Below, piece after piece: positions 51,870 through 61,852 of a stretch of DNA of 64,000 nt (its first letter is position 1; the number at the start of each line of letters is the position of its first letter). Origin of the DNA: Clostridium_AD sp050717635 (GTDB taxonomy: Bacteria > Bacillota > Clostridia > Clostridiales > Clostridiaceae); assembly GCF_050717635.1 (NCBI RefSeq), contig NZ_JBOITO010000025.1, forward strand, positions 1-64,000, in the 5' to 3' direction. The notes beneath the pieces were generated by a model. That model saw only the letters and a list, made by a program, of their open reading frames with translations. It did not search any database and had not been told where the DNA came from. The position numbers and the translations under genes are program-made.

Positions 51870-52862
51870 ATGAGTATTAAGGAAGAAATAATAGAGTACT
51901 GTAAAAAACAAGGGTTGGACACAATTGGATTTAGCGAATGTAGAATTTATCATGAGCTAAATCCTTATTTTGAGAAAAGAAAAAAGCTAGGGCTGGAAAA
52001 TCAGTTTGAGGAGCATAGTATAGATAAGAGAATAAATCCTTTTTTATATATGAAGGAAGGAAAAACTATAATTTCTATAGCGTTTCCATATCTATATAAT
52101 TCGGATTTTAATAAAAGTGCTCATTTTTCGAAATATACGCTAGGAAGAGATTATCATGTTGTAACAACGGAGTATATGAATAAAATTTGTAAATTTATTG
52201 AATCTATAGGTGGTAAAGCTATGAGTTTTGTGGATAGTAATGCGCTACCAGAGAGATATATTGCGTGCAGCAGTGGGGTAGGATTCATAGGGAAAAATAA
52301 CGCACTAATAACAGAAAAGTACGGATCTTATGTTTTTTTAGGAGAAATTATAACAGATTTAATAATGATGCCCGATGAAAAAGTTATGACAAAATGTGGT
52401 GATTGTAATATATGTTTGAAAGCGTGCCCTACAAGTTCTATAGTTGAGGGAACACTTGGAATAAATAATAATTCGAATATTTGTCTAGCCTATATAACTC
52501 AAAAAAAAGATATAGAGGATTTTTGGTTTGAAAAATTAAATGGTAGATTATTTGGTTGTGATACTTGTCAGGAAGCCTGCCCATATAACAGCGGAATAGT
52601 GTTTAGTGATCTTAGTGAGTTCAAGCCCTATGAACATATGAGTTGCAATAACCTTAAAGGGTTAATGGTAACTAATAATCAAGAGTTTAAAGAGAAATAC
52701 AAAATAACTTCTTGCGGCTGGAGAGGTAAAAATATTCTTAAAAGAAATGCACTTATTAATGCCATTTCTATTGGAAAAGTTAAAATTAAAACTATGGAGA
52801 AGGATACATCGCCTTATATAAGAGATTATTATTATAGACTTTTAAAGATTTTCAAACTATAA
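51870..52862 (+). CDS. queG: Epoxyqueuosine reductase
   Basis: 330 residues. Cobalamin- and Fe-S-dependent enzyme that reduces epoxyqueuosine in tRNA to queuosine. Two 4Fe-4S clusters: CGDCNICLKACP and CDTCQEACP; VDSNALPERYIACSSGVGFIGKN carries the catalytic Asp and binding region. Full core. No other queuosine gene is adjacent; it follows cysE by 14 nt and is probably co-transcribed. Confidence 0.93.
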   Translation: MSIKEEIIEYCKKQGLDTIGFSECRIYHELNPYFEKRKKLGLENQFEEHSIDKRINPFLYMKEGKTIISIAFPYLYNSDFNKSAHFSKYTLGRDYHVVTTEYMNKICKFIESIGGKAMSFVDSNALPERYIACSSGVGFIGKNNALITEKYGSYVFLGEIITDLIMMPDEKVMTKCGDCNICLKACPTSSIVEGTLGINNNSNICLAYITQKKDIEDFWFEKLNGRLFGCDTCQEACPYNSGIVFSDLSEFKPYEHMSCNNLKGLMVTNNQEFKEKYKITSCGWRGKNILKRNALINAISIGKVKIKTMEKDTSPYIRDYYYRLLKIFKL

Positions 52863-52900
52863 TAATTTTATAAGGATTTTTTGTGAAAGGTGGAATTCTA

Positions 52901-53605
52901 ATGGTTTCGAAAGTATTGTTAAAAATAATAGACTTTTTACCGGACAAGACTGTAACTTTGATAGCTAAAAGATTGCTAGACACGTATATTAATAAGTATG
53001 CAAATATAAAAACTAATGGAATGGAAAAAATTAATGCAACAAAATCCCCAATAATTTTCATATGCAATCATTTAAGTAATGCAGATGGTATAATTATGAA
53101 TAAACTATTAAAGGATAATAATGTAACTTTTGTTGCTGGTGTAAAATTAACAGATAATAAGCTTACCAAACTAGGTTTTCATGTGGCTAAGACTATAAAT
53201 ATAAAACCGAATTCTGCAGATAAAGAAGCTATATCAAAAATTATTAGTACCCTAAAGCAAGGCAACAATATTATGATTTTTCCAGAAGGAACCAGGAGTA
53301 GGAATGGAAAAATGATAGAGGGCAAGAAGGGTCTTTTATTAATGGCTAAATTATCAAAGGCAACAATACTTCCAATGGGAATATGGGGAACGGAACTATT
53401 GCTACCTATAGATAAAAATGGTGACATGGCCTCTGAAAGATTTCATCATGCAGATGTAAATATTAATGTTGGTGATCCTATTATAATTCCAAGTAAAAAT
53501 GAAGATGAAGACAAAAACCAGTATCATGATAGAGTAATGCATGATGTAATGTGTAGTATCGCTATACTGCTACCAGAGCAGTATAGGGGAGTATATTTAG
53601 AGTAA
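52901..53605 (+). CDS. plsC: 1-acyl-sn-glycerol-3-phosphate acyltransferase
   Basis: 234 residues from ATG 52901 (AAAGGTGG 7 nt upstream; GTG 52883 is in frame but has no site). Glycerolipid acyltransferase with the NHLSNADG motif (H-x4-D) and FPEGTRSRNG. Adds the second acyl chain to lysophosphatidate at the membrane. Family assignment good; acyl donor unknown. Terminator follows. Confidence 0.87.
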   Translation: MVSKVLLKIIDFLPDKTVTLIAKRLLDTYINKYANIKTNGMEKINATKSPIIFICNHLSNADGIIMNKLLKDNNVTFVAGVKLTDNKLTKLGFHVAKTINIKPNSADKEAISKIISTLKQGNNIMIFPEGTRSRNGKMIEGKKGLLLMAKLSKATILPMGIWGTELLLPIDKNGDMASERFHHADVNINVGDPIIIPSKNEDEDKNQYHDRVMHDVMCSIAILLPEQYRGVYLE

Positions 53606-53610
53606 TGTAA

Positions 53611-53654
53611 ATAAACAAGAATTTTGGTGTGAAAACTAAAACCTTGTTTTTTTT
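53611..53654 (+). terminator. Terminator after plsC
   Basis: AACAAG...CTTGTT stem with inner TTTTG/AAAAC pairing and an eight-T run. Confidence 0.7.
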
Positions 53655-53930
53655 ATTGGAGTTTAGGAATCTAAAGTAATATATAATTGTTAAAAAAATG
53701 AAGGAAAAATTTCATTAATTTAACATAATAAAGAAAATAGAACCTTTTTATATAAGATTTTACACCATACAAAGCAGATATAAATATCATATGCAATAAA
53801 TTATAAAGAATTATATAATTTAAATAAGTATTTTGTACTTAAGTGAGATATAATAGAGTTGTAATTAAATATAAAATTCACATAAAATCTTATGTGAATT
53901 TACAAAATAAAAGGTTGGAGGTATGTTACT
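53655..53930 (+). other. Regulatory gap before kbl
   Basis: AT-rich; contains TATAAT at 53849-53854 and a perfect 12-bp hairpin at 53874-53901 (AAATTCACATAA/TTATGTGAATTT, 4-nt loop) 12-25 nt before the ribosome site. The hairpin could be an operator or a leader structure that controls kbl-tdh. No gene seen. Confidence 0.45.
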
Positions 53931-55124
53931 ATGGGAAGCAAAATGCTAGGAAAATACTTAAAAGAAAATTTAGAAGATTTAAAAAGTAAAGGTTTGTATA
54001 ATGAAATAAATGTGTTGAAAGGTCCTAATGGACCTGTTATTACTATAGGGGATAAAAAATTAATTAACCTTTCTTCAAATAATTATTTAGGTCTTGCAAC
54101 TAATCCTAGACTTATTGAAGCTACCATTGCAGCAACTAAGAAATATGGTGCAGGAGCAGGTGCGGTTAGAACAATTAATGGTACTTCGGAAATTCATACA
54201 GATTTAGAACAAAAACTTGCTAAATTTAAACATACAGAGGCAGCTATTGCATTTCAGTCAGGCTTCAATTGCAATATGGGTGCAATTTCAGCAGTAATGA
54301 GTAAAAAAGATGCAATTCTTTCGGATTCATTAAATCACGCATCAATAATAGATGGGTGTAGATTATCCGGTGCAAAAATTATAAGAGTTGAACACGCTGA
54401 TATGCTAGATTTAAGAAATAAGGCAAAAGAAGCAGTAGAATCAGGTTTATATGAAAAAATTATGGTAATCACTGATGGTGTATTCTCTATGGACGGTGAC
54501 ATTGCAAAGCTTCCGGAAATTGTTAAGATTGCAGAGGAGTTTGACTTAATAACATATGTAGATGATGCTCATGGCTCAGGAGTACTTGGGAGTGGTGCGG
54601 GTACTGTACATCACTTTAACCTATCAGATAAAATAGATTTTCAAATTGGAACGCTGTCAAAGGCAATTGGAGTTGTAGGCGGATATGTAGCAGGATCAAA
54701 AGATTTAATTGATTGGCTCATGGTTAGGGCTAGACCATTCTTATTTTCAACATCACTAACTCCTGGATCAGCAGGTGCTGCTATAGAAGCTATTAATATT
54801 CTAACAGAAAGTACTGAGCTTAATGATAAACTTTGGGAAAATGCTAATTATTTGAAGAAGGGGTTAAAAGATCTTGGATTTGATATTGGAAATAGTGAAA
54901 CCCCAATTACTCCATGTATAATAGGTGATGAAGTTAAAACACAAGAATTTAGTAAACGACTTTTTGAAGCAGGGGTTTACGCAAAATCAATAGTATTCCC
55001 AACTGTTAGAAAAGGAACTGGGAGGGTAAGAAATATGCCTACAGCATCTCATACAAAAGAAATGTTAGATGAAGCACTAGCTATTTATGCAAAAGTTGGC
55101 AGAGAAATGCAAATAATAAAATAA
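53931..55124 (+). CDS. kbl: Glycine C-acetyltransferase (2-amino-3-ketobutyrate CoA ligase)
   Basis: 397 residues. PLP enzyme that splits 2-amino-3-oxobutyrate with CoA into glycine and acetyl-CoA. Alpha-oxoamine synthase fold with NLSSNNYLGLA, DDAHGSGVLG, and the PLP lysine in TLSKAIGVVGGYV. TTGGAGG ribosome site. The next gene makes its substrate. Four 8-bp repeats lie over its stop codon. Confidence 0.94.
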   Translation: MGSKMLGKYLKENLEDLKSKGLYNEINVLKGPNGPVITIGDKKLINLSSNNYLGLATNPRLIEATIAATKKYGAGAGAVRTINGTSEIHTDLEQKLAKFKHTEAAIAFQSGFNCNMGAISAVMSKKDAILSDSLNHASIIDGCRLSGAKIIRVEHADMLDLRNKAKEAVESGLYEKIMVITDGVFSMDGDIAKLPEIVKIAEEFDLITYVDDAHGSGVLGSGAGTVHHFNLSDKIDFQIGTLSKAIGVVGGYVAGSKDLIDWLMVRARPFLFSTSLTPGSAGAAIEAINILTESTELNDKLWENANYLKKGLKDLGFDIGNSETPITPCIIGDEVKTQEFSKRLFEAGVYAKSIVFPTVRKGTGRVRNMPTASHTKEMLDEALAIYAKVGREMQIIK

Positions 55125-55144
55125 TAAAATAATAAAATAATAAA
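55113..55144 (+). repeat. Tandem 8-bp repeat over the kbl stop
   Basis: Exactly four copies of ATAATAAA. The kbl stop TAA lies in the second copy. The unit is not a multiple of 3, but every frame meets a stop quickly here. Confidence 0.7.
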
Positions 55145-55180
55145 ATAGACTAAATATTTATTAAGATTTGGAGGGAACAT

Positions 55181-56140
55181 ATGAAAAAAATATTGGTAAC
55201 AGGAGCCTTAGGACAAATAGGTTCAGAACTAGTAATGGCGATGAGAGAAGTTTATGGTAGTAATAATGTAATAGCTACAGATTTAAAAAAACTAGAGGAT
55301 AGCCCGGTAGTTACCACCGGGCCTTTTGAGTTATTAGATGTGACTGATCATAAAACTATGCTTTTACTTTGCAAAAAATATGAAATAGACACATTGATTC
55401 ATTTAGCAGCACTATTATCAGCAACAGCGGAAGCAAAACCACAACTAGCTTGGAATATAAATATGGGTGGGCTTGTAAATGCTTTAGAAGTTGCTAGAGA
55501 ACTTAAGCTTTCGTTCTTTACACCAAGTTCTATAGGCGCATTTGGACCATCTACACCTAAAGATAATACCCCTCAAGATGCAATACAAAGGCCCACAACT
55601 ATGTACGGTGTAAATAAAGTTGCAGGAGAATTGTTATGTGATTATTACTGTAAAAAGTTTGGAGTTGATACAAGAGGAGTACGTTTTCCGGGGCTAATTT
55701 CTTATGAAGTTCTCCCAGGAGGAGGAACAACTGATTATGCAGTGGATATATATTATGAAGCATTAAAGTCAGGTAAATATACTTCTTTTATTGCAAAAGG
55801 AACAAAAATGGATATGATGTATATGCCAGATGCAATAAATGCAATAATTGATTTAATGGAAGCTGATGGATCAAAATTAATTCATAGGAATGCATTTAAT
55901 ATTGCAGCTATGAGTTTTGCACCAGAAGAAATAGCTGATGAAATTAAAAAGCACATACCGGGATTTAAAATGGAGTATGATGTTGATCCAGAAAGACAAG
56001 GAATTGCTGATTCATGGCCAAACTCAATTGATCCAACTTGTGCTGTGAATGAGTGGGGTTTTAATGCTAAATATGATTTAGCAAAAATGACTACTGATAT
56101 GTTTCAAAAATTAAGAGCTAAAGGAATCGGTACTAAATGA
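55181..56140 (+). CDS. tdh: L-threonine 3-dehydrogenase, SDR type
   Basis: 319 residues. Extended short-chain dehydrogenase with nucleotide motif GALGQIGSELV and active site YGVNKVAGE (Tyr-x3-Lys). This epimerase-like TDH oxidises threonine to 2-amino-3-oxobutyrate, distinct from the zinc alcohol-dehydrogenase type of Escherichia. The adjacent kbl makes the substrate assignment strong. Stop overlaps the nth start (ATGA). Confidence 0.9.
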   Translation: MKKILVTGALGQIGSELVMAMREVYGSNNVIATDLKKLEDSPVVTTGPFELLDVTDHKTMLLLCKKYEIDTLIHLAALLSATAEAKPQLAWNINMGGLVNALEVARELKLSFFTPSSIGAFGPSTPKDNTPQDAIQRPTTMYGVNKVAGELLCDYYCKKFGVDTRGVRFPGLISYEVLPGGGTTDYAVDIYYEALKSGKYTSFIAKGTKMDMMYMPDAINAIIDLMEADGSKLIHRNAFNIAAMSFAPEEIADEIKKHIPGFKMEYDVDPERQGIADSWPNSIDPTCAVNEWGFNAKYDLAKMTTDMFQKLRAKGIGTK

Positions 56141-56814
56141 TCAAAAAAAATATCAAAGCAGTGTTAGAGATTCTTAATGAGACATACGCTGGAGCAAAAT
56201 GTGGTCTTGATTTTGCAAATCATTATGAACTTTTAGTTTCTACCATACTATCAGCACAATGCACAGATGAGCGAGTGAATATTGTTACAAAAGAGCTATA
56301 CACCAGGTACAATACGCCAGAAACTATGATTACTTTATCTCCGGTGGAATTAGGTGAAAAAATTAAAAGCTGTGGATTTTATAATAATAAGAGTAAAAAT
56401 ATTTTAGCGGCTACAAAAATTTTATTAGAAAAACATAATGGAGAAGTACCGAGCAGTATGGAAGAATTAACAGAGCTTAACGGTGTAGGTAGAAAAACTG
56501 CTAACGTAGTATTATCTAATGCTTTTGGTATTCCAGCTATAGCTGTAGATACTCACGTTTTTAGAGTTTCAAAACGAATTGGTCTTGCTTTCGGGAAAAA
56601 TGTTGAAGAGGTAGAGCAAGAGCTCATGAAAAACATTCCTAAAAAAAGTTGGAGTGATGCTCATCATTATCTTATATGGCATGGGCGAAAAATATGTAAA
56701 GCTAGAAAACCTAATTGTGAGGAGTGCCCTATAGCGCCTTATTGTGAATTCTTAAATGGTAAAAGTAATTTTAATAAAACCTCTAAGATTAAGTTTAGGT
56801 CCGCTAGGGTTTAG
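56137..56814 (+). CDS. nth: Endonuclease III
   Basis: 225 residues. DNA glycosylase/AP lyase for oxidised pyrimidines. Helix-hairpin-helix LNGVGRKTANVVL with catalytic Lys, Asp in AVDTHVFRVSKR, and the 4Fe-4S ligands C-x6-C-x2-C-x5-C near the C-terminus (CKARKPNCEECPIAPYC). Complete. Overlaps the tdh stop by 4 nt. Confidence 0.94.
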   Translation: MIKKNIKAVLEILNETYAGAKCGLDFANHYELLVSTILSAQCTDERVNIVTKELYTRYNTPETMITLSPVELGEKIKSCGFYNNKSKNILAATKILLEKHNGEVPSSMEELTELNGVGRKTANVVLSNAFGIPAIAVDTHVFRVSKRIGLAFGKNVEEVEQELMKNIPKKSWSDAHHYLIWHGRKICKARKPNCEECPIAPYCEFLNGKSNFNKTSKIKFRSARV

Positions 56815-56834
56815 TTCAAGGATTTAGAATTAAT

Positions 56835-56882
56835 AAATAAACACTCTTAATATTTGTATAATATTAAAGGTGTTTATTTTTT
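56835..56882 (+). terminator. Terminator after nth
   Basis: AAATAAACAC/GTGTTTATTT with inner TTAATATT/AATATTAA pairing and T-run. Confidence 0.75.
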
Positions 56883-56890
56883 GAAGATGT

Positions 56891-57379
56891 TTATTGTAAT
56901 ATATCTAAAAGTTCTTCTTCAATCATGTAATTATATTTTCCTTGCCTATAATCATTAATTGTGTTTTTCTTTTCTTCATTTTTTAATGAAGCCATTTTAT
57001 CTAACATTTTTTTGGGAAACTCTACGTAGGCACCTTTAGGATTCATCTCACCATCAAAGGTTATGATAGTTGGAATTCTTGCATCGCCAGTGCATTCTTC
57101 TAGAAAAGTTTCGTACCCAGTTTTGGGGAAACAATATAAGTTTATATTTTTGTTTTCTTCCGCCATTCTCTTAATGAAGGGTAGGGTAACAATGCAATCA
57201 GGACAGTATCCTTCGGAAAAAACAGCTACATTGACAGTGCGATTTATAATTTTCAACGATTCTTTAGTGACTAAGGATAGATAAGTAGAATTATAAGCAG
57301 TAAGTTGTATCTCACCATAGTTAAGCTTTGATTGGTCTAAATAAGTTTCAAATGTTGTACCATCTGATAAGTTTATCAT
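56891..57379 (-). CDS. Thioredoxin-family protein
   Basis: 162 residues. Thioredoxin fold, cytosolic; active-site motif GYCPDC near residue 58 with Cys-x2-Cys, and a cis-Pro segment ARIPTIITFDG. The CPDC is unlike the WCGPC of main thioredoxin, so it is a specialised member (related proteins are annotated simply as thioredoxin family). Function unclear. Convergent with nth, upstream on the minus strand of nothing recognisable. Confidence 0.75.
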   Translation of the reverse strand: MINLSDGTTFETYLDQSKLNYGEIQLTAYNSTYLSLVTKESLKIINRTVNVAVFSEGYCPDCIVTLPFIKRMAEENKNINLYCFPKTGYETFLEECTGDARIPTIITFDGEMNPKGAYVEFPKKMLDKMASLKNEEKKNTINDYRQGKYNYMIEEELLDILQ

Positions 57380-57447
57380 AATTAATATCCCTACTTTCTG
57401 TAAAATTATTAATTATAATTTTACCATCCAATAATAACTATTGCAAA

Positions 57448-58110
57448 TTAGTTAATGTACATTATATATTTGAACATAAGTATAAAATGACATAAACTTC
57501 CTAACATAATAAAGATGTGAAATATTTCGTGAAATCCAAAAAACTTTAGGTTTATTTTAGGACGTTTAGTGGCATATATAATACCACCTACTGTATAAAA
57601 GAGACCACCACCGAGTAGCCACATAAAACCACCTAAGGAAATAGCTTTTATAATAGGCACAATAGCAAAAACAGAAATCCAACCCATTAAGATATAAAAT
57701 AGAGTGTATAACCATCTGGGTGCGTCAAACCAAACTATCTTCAAAAGAATTCCTATAAAAGCTAAAAGCCATATACCTATGAAAAGATAGGTACCTACGC
57801 TGCCTTTTAAAGCAATTAAACATATAGGGGTATATGTTCCTGCAATTAGAACATAGATCATAGAATGATCCACTCTTCTAAGTATTTTGATAACCTTTTT
57901 TGAAGATGTAGACTTATGGTAGGTTGAGCTTGCAGAATAAAGTAATATTGAACTGATTCCAAATACTGCAAGTATAATGGTGTTGTACCAATTTGAGGTA
58001 TCTAGGGAAAATTTAATTAAAAAAATCAACCCTATTACTGATAAAAAGGCACCAACTAAATGTGTAAGACTACTTATAGGTTCTCTAAATTTTGATAACA
58101 AATGGATCAC
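57448..58110 (-). CDS. Hemolysin III family (PAQR-like) membrane protein
   Basis: 220 residues, seven membrane helices. Family residues: HLVGA and SSTYHK early, RVDHSMIYVLIAGTYTPICL, and the terminal HEIFHIFIMLGSLCHF with His residues of a possible metal site. Bacterial members are named hemolysin III or YqfA; true function is unproven. AAGGGGTG before the ATG. Confidence 0.88.
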   Translation of the reverse strand: MIHLLSKFREPISSLTHLVGAFLSVIGLIFLIKFSLDTSNWYNTIILAVFGISSILLYSASSTYHKSTSSKKVIKILRRVDHSMIYVLIAGTYTPICLIALKGSVGTYLFIGIWLLAFIGILLKIVWFDAPRWLYTLFYILMGWISVFAIVPIIKAISLGGFMWLLGGGLFYTVGGIIYATKRPKINLKFFGFHEIFHIFIMLGSLCHFILMFKYIMYIN

Positions 58111-58460
58111 CCCTTGTAATATCTCATGAACAAGGTATAAAAGCCCGAGCCATGGATATAATTTATTATGTGATTATTAAATACATTTTACTGATTAAAA
58201 CAATATTTAACGTAGTCTTAAAAACTACATGTTATATATATTAATACTACAATAGAAAGTAACGTATATCAACAACGAAAATAGCTATAATTATAGTGAA
58301 TTGTGGCAATAGGTTAAATTATTAGCGTATTACTTCATATAGCTTTAAAATACTGTAAATTTAGAGTATAATAGCATTTATAGACTACCTGTAATTATAT
58401 ATTATGAGTATAGTATAGCTTGCACGTTATCTACTATATAATGAAGGGGAGGTGAAATAA
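58111..58460. other. Intergenic stretch between two divergent genes
   Basis: 350 nt without a gene. Includes the minus-strand ribosome site of the hemolysin III gene and the plus-strand GGGGAGGTG of the next. TATAAT (about 58366) near the middle is the only clear promoter-like box. No repeats or RNA structure recognised. Confidence 0.4.
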
Positions 58461-59051
58461 ATGGATTATACCAAGGAAACTTTAGATGGATTAGTGAAAG
58501 AGATTATAGGAGCAAAAGATGTTAGTTTAATGGAAATACCTTGTGTAGATTTATATATGGATCAAGTCACTACCTTTTTTGATGAAAAGCTCTCAAGTCT
58601 TAAAAGGAATGATGAAGACAAAATTCTTACTAAAACAATGATTAATAACTATACTAAAGGTAAGATTTTGATACCAGCAAAAAATAAGAAGTATACTAAC
58701 GAACACATGATATTACTTACTCTTATTTATAATTTAAAGCAGACTATATCTATCAGTGATATTAATACAATTTTTAATTCTATTATTGATGTAAAAACCT
58801 CCAAAGATACAAGCATGTCATTAGAAGATTTATATAACAATTTTTTAGATATAAAGGAAGTTCAGAACCAAGAGTTTGTACTTGATGTAGATAAATATTC
58901 TGAATATATCAAAGTTAAAATTAAAAAAATGGGAAAAGAGGATGGAGAGTTAATAGAACTTATATTAATGGTATTATTACTTATTAATAAAGCAAATATG
59001 CAAAAAAGAATGGCAGAGAAATTAATTGATAATTTTTTTAAGACCATTTGA
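58461..59051 (+). CDS. DUF1836-family protein
   Basis: 196 residues, all helical, soluble. DUF1836 region from about 25 (VDLYMDQVTTFFDEKL, MINNYTKGKILIPAKNKKYTNEHMILLTLIYNL) resembles a MerR-like helix-turn-helix, so it may bind DNA. Function unproven. GGGGAGGTG upstream. pepT follows 22 nt later. Confidence 0.8.
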   Translation: MDYTKETLDGLVKEIIGAKDVSLMEIPCVDLYMDQVTTFFDEKLSSLKRNDEDKILTKTMINNYTKGKILIPAKNKKYTNEHMILLTLIYNLKQTISISDINTIFNSIIDVKTSKDTSMSLEDLYNNFLDIKEVQNQEFVLDVDKYSEYIKVKIKKMGKEDGELIELILMVLLLINKANMQKRMAEKLIDNFFKTI

Positions 59052-59073
59052 TTATAAATGAGGAGATGATCAT

Positions 59074-60309
59074 ATGTCAAAAGTTGTAGAAAAATTTTTA
59101 AAATATGTAAGTTACAGTACTAAATCAGATGAGGAATCAACTACTGTGCCAAGCACAGAGGGCCAAATGGTACTTGCCACTGAACTAGTAGCAGAACTAA
59201 AAGCTATGGGTATAAACAATGCTAGTGTAGATGGTAATGGATACGTTATGGCAACTATTCCATCGAATTTAGAAAAAGCTGTACCAACTATAGGATTTAT
59301 AGCACATATGGATACTGCACCAGATATGTCAGGTGAAAATGTTAAACCTAAATTTATTGAAAATTACGATGGAGAAGACATAATATTAAATGAAGAAAGC
59401 AACATAGTACTATCGCCAAAAGATTTTCCTGAATTAAAGAATTACATAGGAAAGACTCTTATAACCACAGATGGAACTACCTTACTTGGTGCTGATGATA
59501 AAGCTGGAATTTCTGAGATTATGTCAGCTGTAGAATATTTAATGGATAATCCTAAAACACCACATGGTATAGTTTGTATTGGGTTTACACCAGACGAAGA
59601 GGTAGGGCGTGGCGCAGATTTATTTGATGTGAAAAAATTTGATGCTGATTTTGCATATACTATGGATGGGGGAACTATTGGAGAATTAGAGTACGAAAAT
59701 TTTAATGCTGCAGGAGCAAAAATTTATATCCATGGACGAAATGTTCATCCGGGTTCAGCAAAAGGAAAGATGATTCACTCTACACTTATAGCAAATGAAC
59801 TCATGAGTTCTCTACCACAAAATGAGACACCAAGTACTACAGAAGGTTATGAAGGATTCTATCATCTTACCAGTATTAATGGTGAAGTTGAAGAGACAAA
59901 ACTTCAATATATTATAAGAGATTTTAATAGCGAAAACTTTGAAAATAGAAAGATATTTATAAAAAACGTAGTAGATAAATTAAACAATAAATATGGAAGT
60001 GGCACAGTTGAAATAGAACTTGTGGATCAATATTTTAATATGAAAGAAAAAATAGAACCAGTTAAACATATTGTAGATACAGCATTTTTGGCTATGAAAG
60101 AAGCGGGGGTAAATCCTATAATGGTACCTATTAGAGGTGGTACAGATGGAGCAAGGCTTTCATTTATGGGACTTCCAACACCGAATATATTTACAGGTGG
60201 ACAAAATTTTCATGGCAAATATGAGTTTATACCTACATATGCCATGGAAAAAGCTGTTGAAGTAATACTCAATATAATTAAGTTATATGCTGAAAAAAAT
60301 ATCGTATAA
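59074..60309 (+). CDS. pepT: Peptidase T
   Basis: 411 residues. Cytosolic M20 tripeptidase with two zinc ions: HMDTAPDMSGE, GADDKAGISEIM, TPDEEVGRGAD, NVHPGSAKGKMI and the C-terminal RGGTDGARLSFMGLPTPNIFTGG. All metal ligands intact. Length normal. AGGAGATG upstream. Terminator follows. Confidence 0.95.
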   Translation: MSKVVEKFLKYVSYSTKSDEESTTVPSTEGQMVLATELVAELKAMGINNASVDGNGYVMATIPSNLEKAVPTIGFIAHMDTAPDMSGENVKPKFIENYDGEDIILNEESNIVLSPKDFPELKNYIGKTLITTDGTTLLGADDKAGISEIMSAVEYLMDNPKTPHGIVCIGFTPDEEVGRGADLFDVKKFDADFAYTMDGGTIGELEYENFNAAGAKIYIHGRNVHPGSAKGKMIHSTLIANELMSSLPQNETPSTTEGYEGFYHLTSINGEVEETKLQYIIRDFNSENFENRKIFIKNVVDKLNNKYGSGTVEIELVDQYFNMKEKIEPVKHIVDTAFLAMKEAGVNPIMVPIRGGTDGARLSFMGLPTPNIFTGGQNFHGKYEFIPTYAMEKAVEVILNIIKLYAEKNIV

Positions 60310-60333
60310 TTTTAATTAATATATATTTAACTT

Positions 60334-60366
60334 ATTGGCTTATCTTAAACAGATAAGCCAATTTTA
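60334..60366 (+). terminator. Terminator after pepT
   Basis: ATTGGCTTATCT/AGATAAGCCAAT stem with T-run. Confidence 0.8.
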
Positions 60367-60514
60367 TATTGTTAATTCTAAGTATTATCTAACATATCTT
60401 AAATTAATTGTTAACTAGTTAAAGGTTTGTTAATAAATTTGACATTAAACTGTAACATAAATGTATTAATATATAATTAGTGATAAAACGCGCAGTATAA
60501 AAGGAGGAAAATAT

Positions 60515-61783
60515 ATGAATGAAAATGTGGATAATGATAAAATAAACGAAATAGACGAAAATACAATTAGCTATGAGAATAACAATGTAAGTGAGAATAT
60601 GAGTTATTCAAGTGAAACTGAACCTATTGTATTAGAAAATAATAATTATACAGAAGTAAGCCAAGAAAAAGTGAAAAAGAATAAAGGCGGTATGAAAAAT
60701 AGAATAATGTCCTACATAATAGTAGGTGCAATATGTTCGACACTTGGAGGTATAGGTTCTGGTATTGTTACAATGAATATGATGAAAAATACAAATGGTA
60801 CAAATAATACTAGTGTACCTAAAGCGGCTACTACAAAAAGCACTAGCGATTCAAGCGCAAAGCTTGTTACTACCAGTACTACAGAAAATTTAAGTGTACC
60901 TGAAATTGTAAAAAAAGTAAGCCCAGCAGTAGTTGCAATTTCTTCTAAAAGCTCTCGTGGTGAAGGGGTAGGAACAGGTATGATATTTAGTAAAACTGGA
61001 TATATTTTGACAAATTACCATGTTGTGAGTGGAGCACAAAGTATTAAAGTTATGCTTAGTGATGGAAATGAAGTTTCTGCAAAAGTAGTAAACTTCGATG
61101 AAGCAGCAGATGTAGCTGTAATTAAACTGCCGGACAATGCTAAAATTCCTGGCGTGGCTGAATTCGGAGATTCTGATAATCTTGAAGTAGGGGAATCAGT
61201 GGTAGCAATAGGAAATCCTCTAGGGAAAGAACTTATAGGATCTGTTACTACAGGCATTATTAGTGCGGTTAATAGACAAGTAAGCATTGAAAATAAGGAA
61301 TTGAAATTTATTCAAACAGATGCAGCTATTAATCCAGGTAATAGTGGTGGACCACTAGTGAATACTAAGGGGCAAGTTATAGGAATAAATACTGCGAAGA
61401 TAAGTTCTACGATGAGTCAGCAAGAGGTAGGCGTAGAAGGATTAGGTTTTGCAATACCAATTAATACAGTGAAGCCTAAAATGGATAGTTTAACCAAGCA
61501 AGTTCTTACCATAGGAATTACTTGCGAAGTAATTACTCAAGATATTTCAGAAAAATACAATTTGCCAGTTGGAGTACTAGTTAGGCAAGTTCAAAAGGAT
61601 AGTGCAGCAGAAAAATATGGTATTAAAAATAAGGATGTTATCACAGGGTTTGATGGTAAAAAGGTTAAAACTGTGGACGAATTAAATGCTTTGAAAAATA
61701 CCCATAATGCTGGGGATATAGTTAAAGTAGAATTAGTTAGGAATGGTAAAACAATAGAAATAGATTTAACACTTTCTGAATAA
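60515..61783 (+). CDS. htrA: HtrA/DegP-like serine protease with PDZ domain
   Basis: 422 residues. Cytoplasmic Asn/Glu-rich tail (1-60), one membrane helix (about 68-88), a Thr/Ser linker, then trypsin-like domain with TNYHVVSG (His), DEAADVAVIKL (Asp) and NPGNSGGPLVN (Ser), and one PDZ domain (about 330-415). Extracytoplasmic quality-control protease. All three catalytic residues are present. Upstream are TTGTTAA-type repeats and a TTGACA at 60439; the promoter is not certain. Confidence 0.93.
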   Translation: MNENVDNDKINEIDENTISYENNNVSENMSYSSETEPIVLENNNYTEVSQEKVKKNKGGMKNRIMSYIIVGAICSTLGGIGSGIVTMNMMKNTNGTNNTSVPKAATTKSTSDSSAKLVTTSTTENLSVPEIVKKVSPAVVAISSKSSRGEGVGTGMIFSKTGYILTNYHVVSGAQSIKVMLSDGNEVSAKVVNFDEAADVAVIKLPDNAKIPGVAEFGDSDNLEVGESVVAIGNPLGKELIGSVTTGIISAVNRQVSIENKELKFIQTDAAINPGNSGGPLVNTKGQVIGINTAKISSTMSQQEVGVEGLGFAIPINTVKPKMDSLTKQVLTIGITCEVITQDISEKYNLPVGVLVRQVQKDSAAEKYGIKNKDVITGFDGKKVKTVDELNALKNTHNAGDIVKVELVRNGKTIEIDLTLSE

Positions 61784-61804
61784 ATTTTAATATATATAAT
61801 AAAT

Positions 61805-61839
61805 AAAAACCACTTGGGAACTCCCAAGTGGTTTTTAAA
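61805..61839. terminator. Bidirectional terminator between htrA and fbp
   Basis: AAAAACCACTTGGGA/TCCCAAGTGGTTTTT perfect stem between convergent genes. Confidence 0.9.
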
Positions 61840-61852
61840 AGTTTTATGAATA

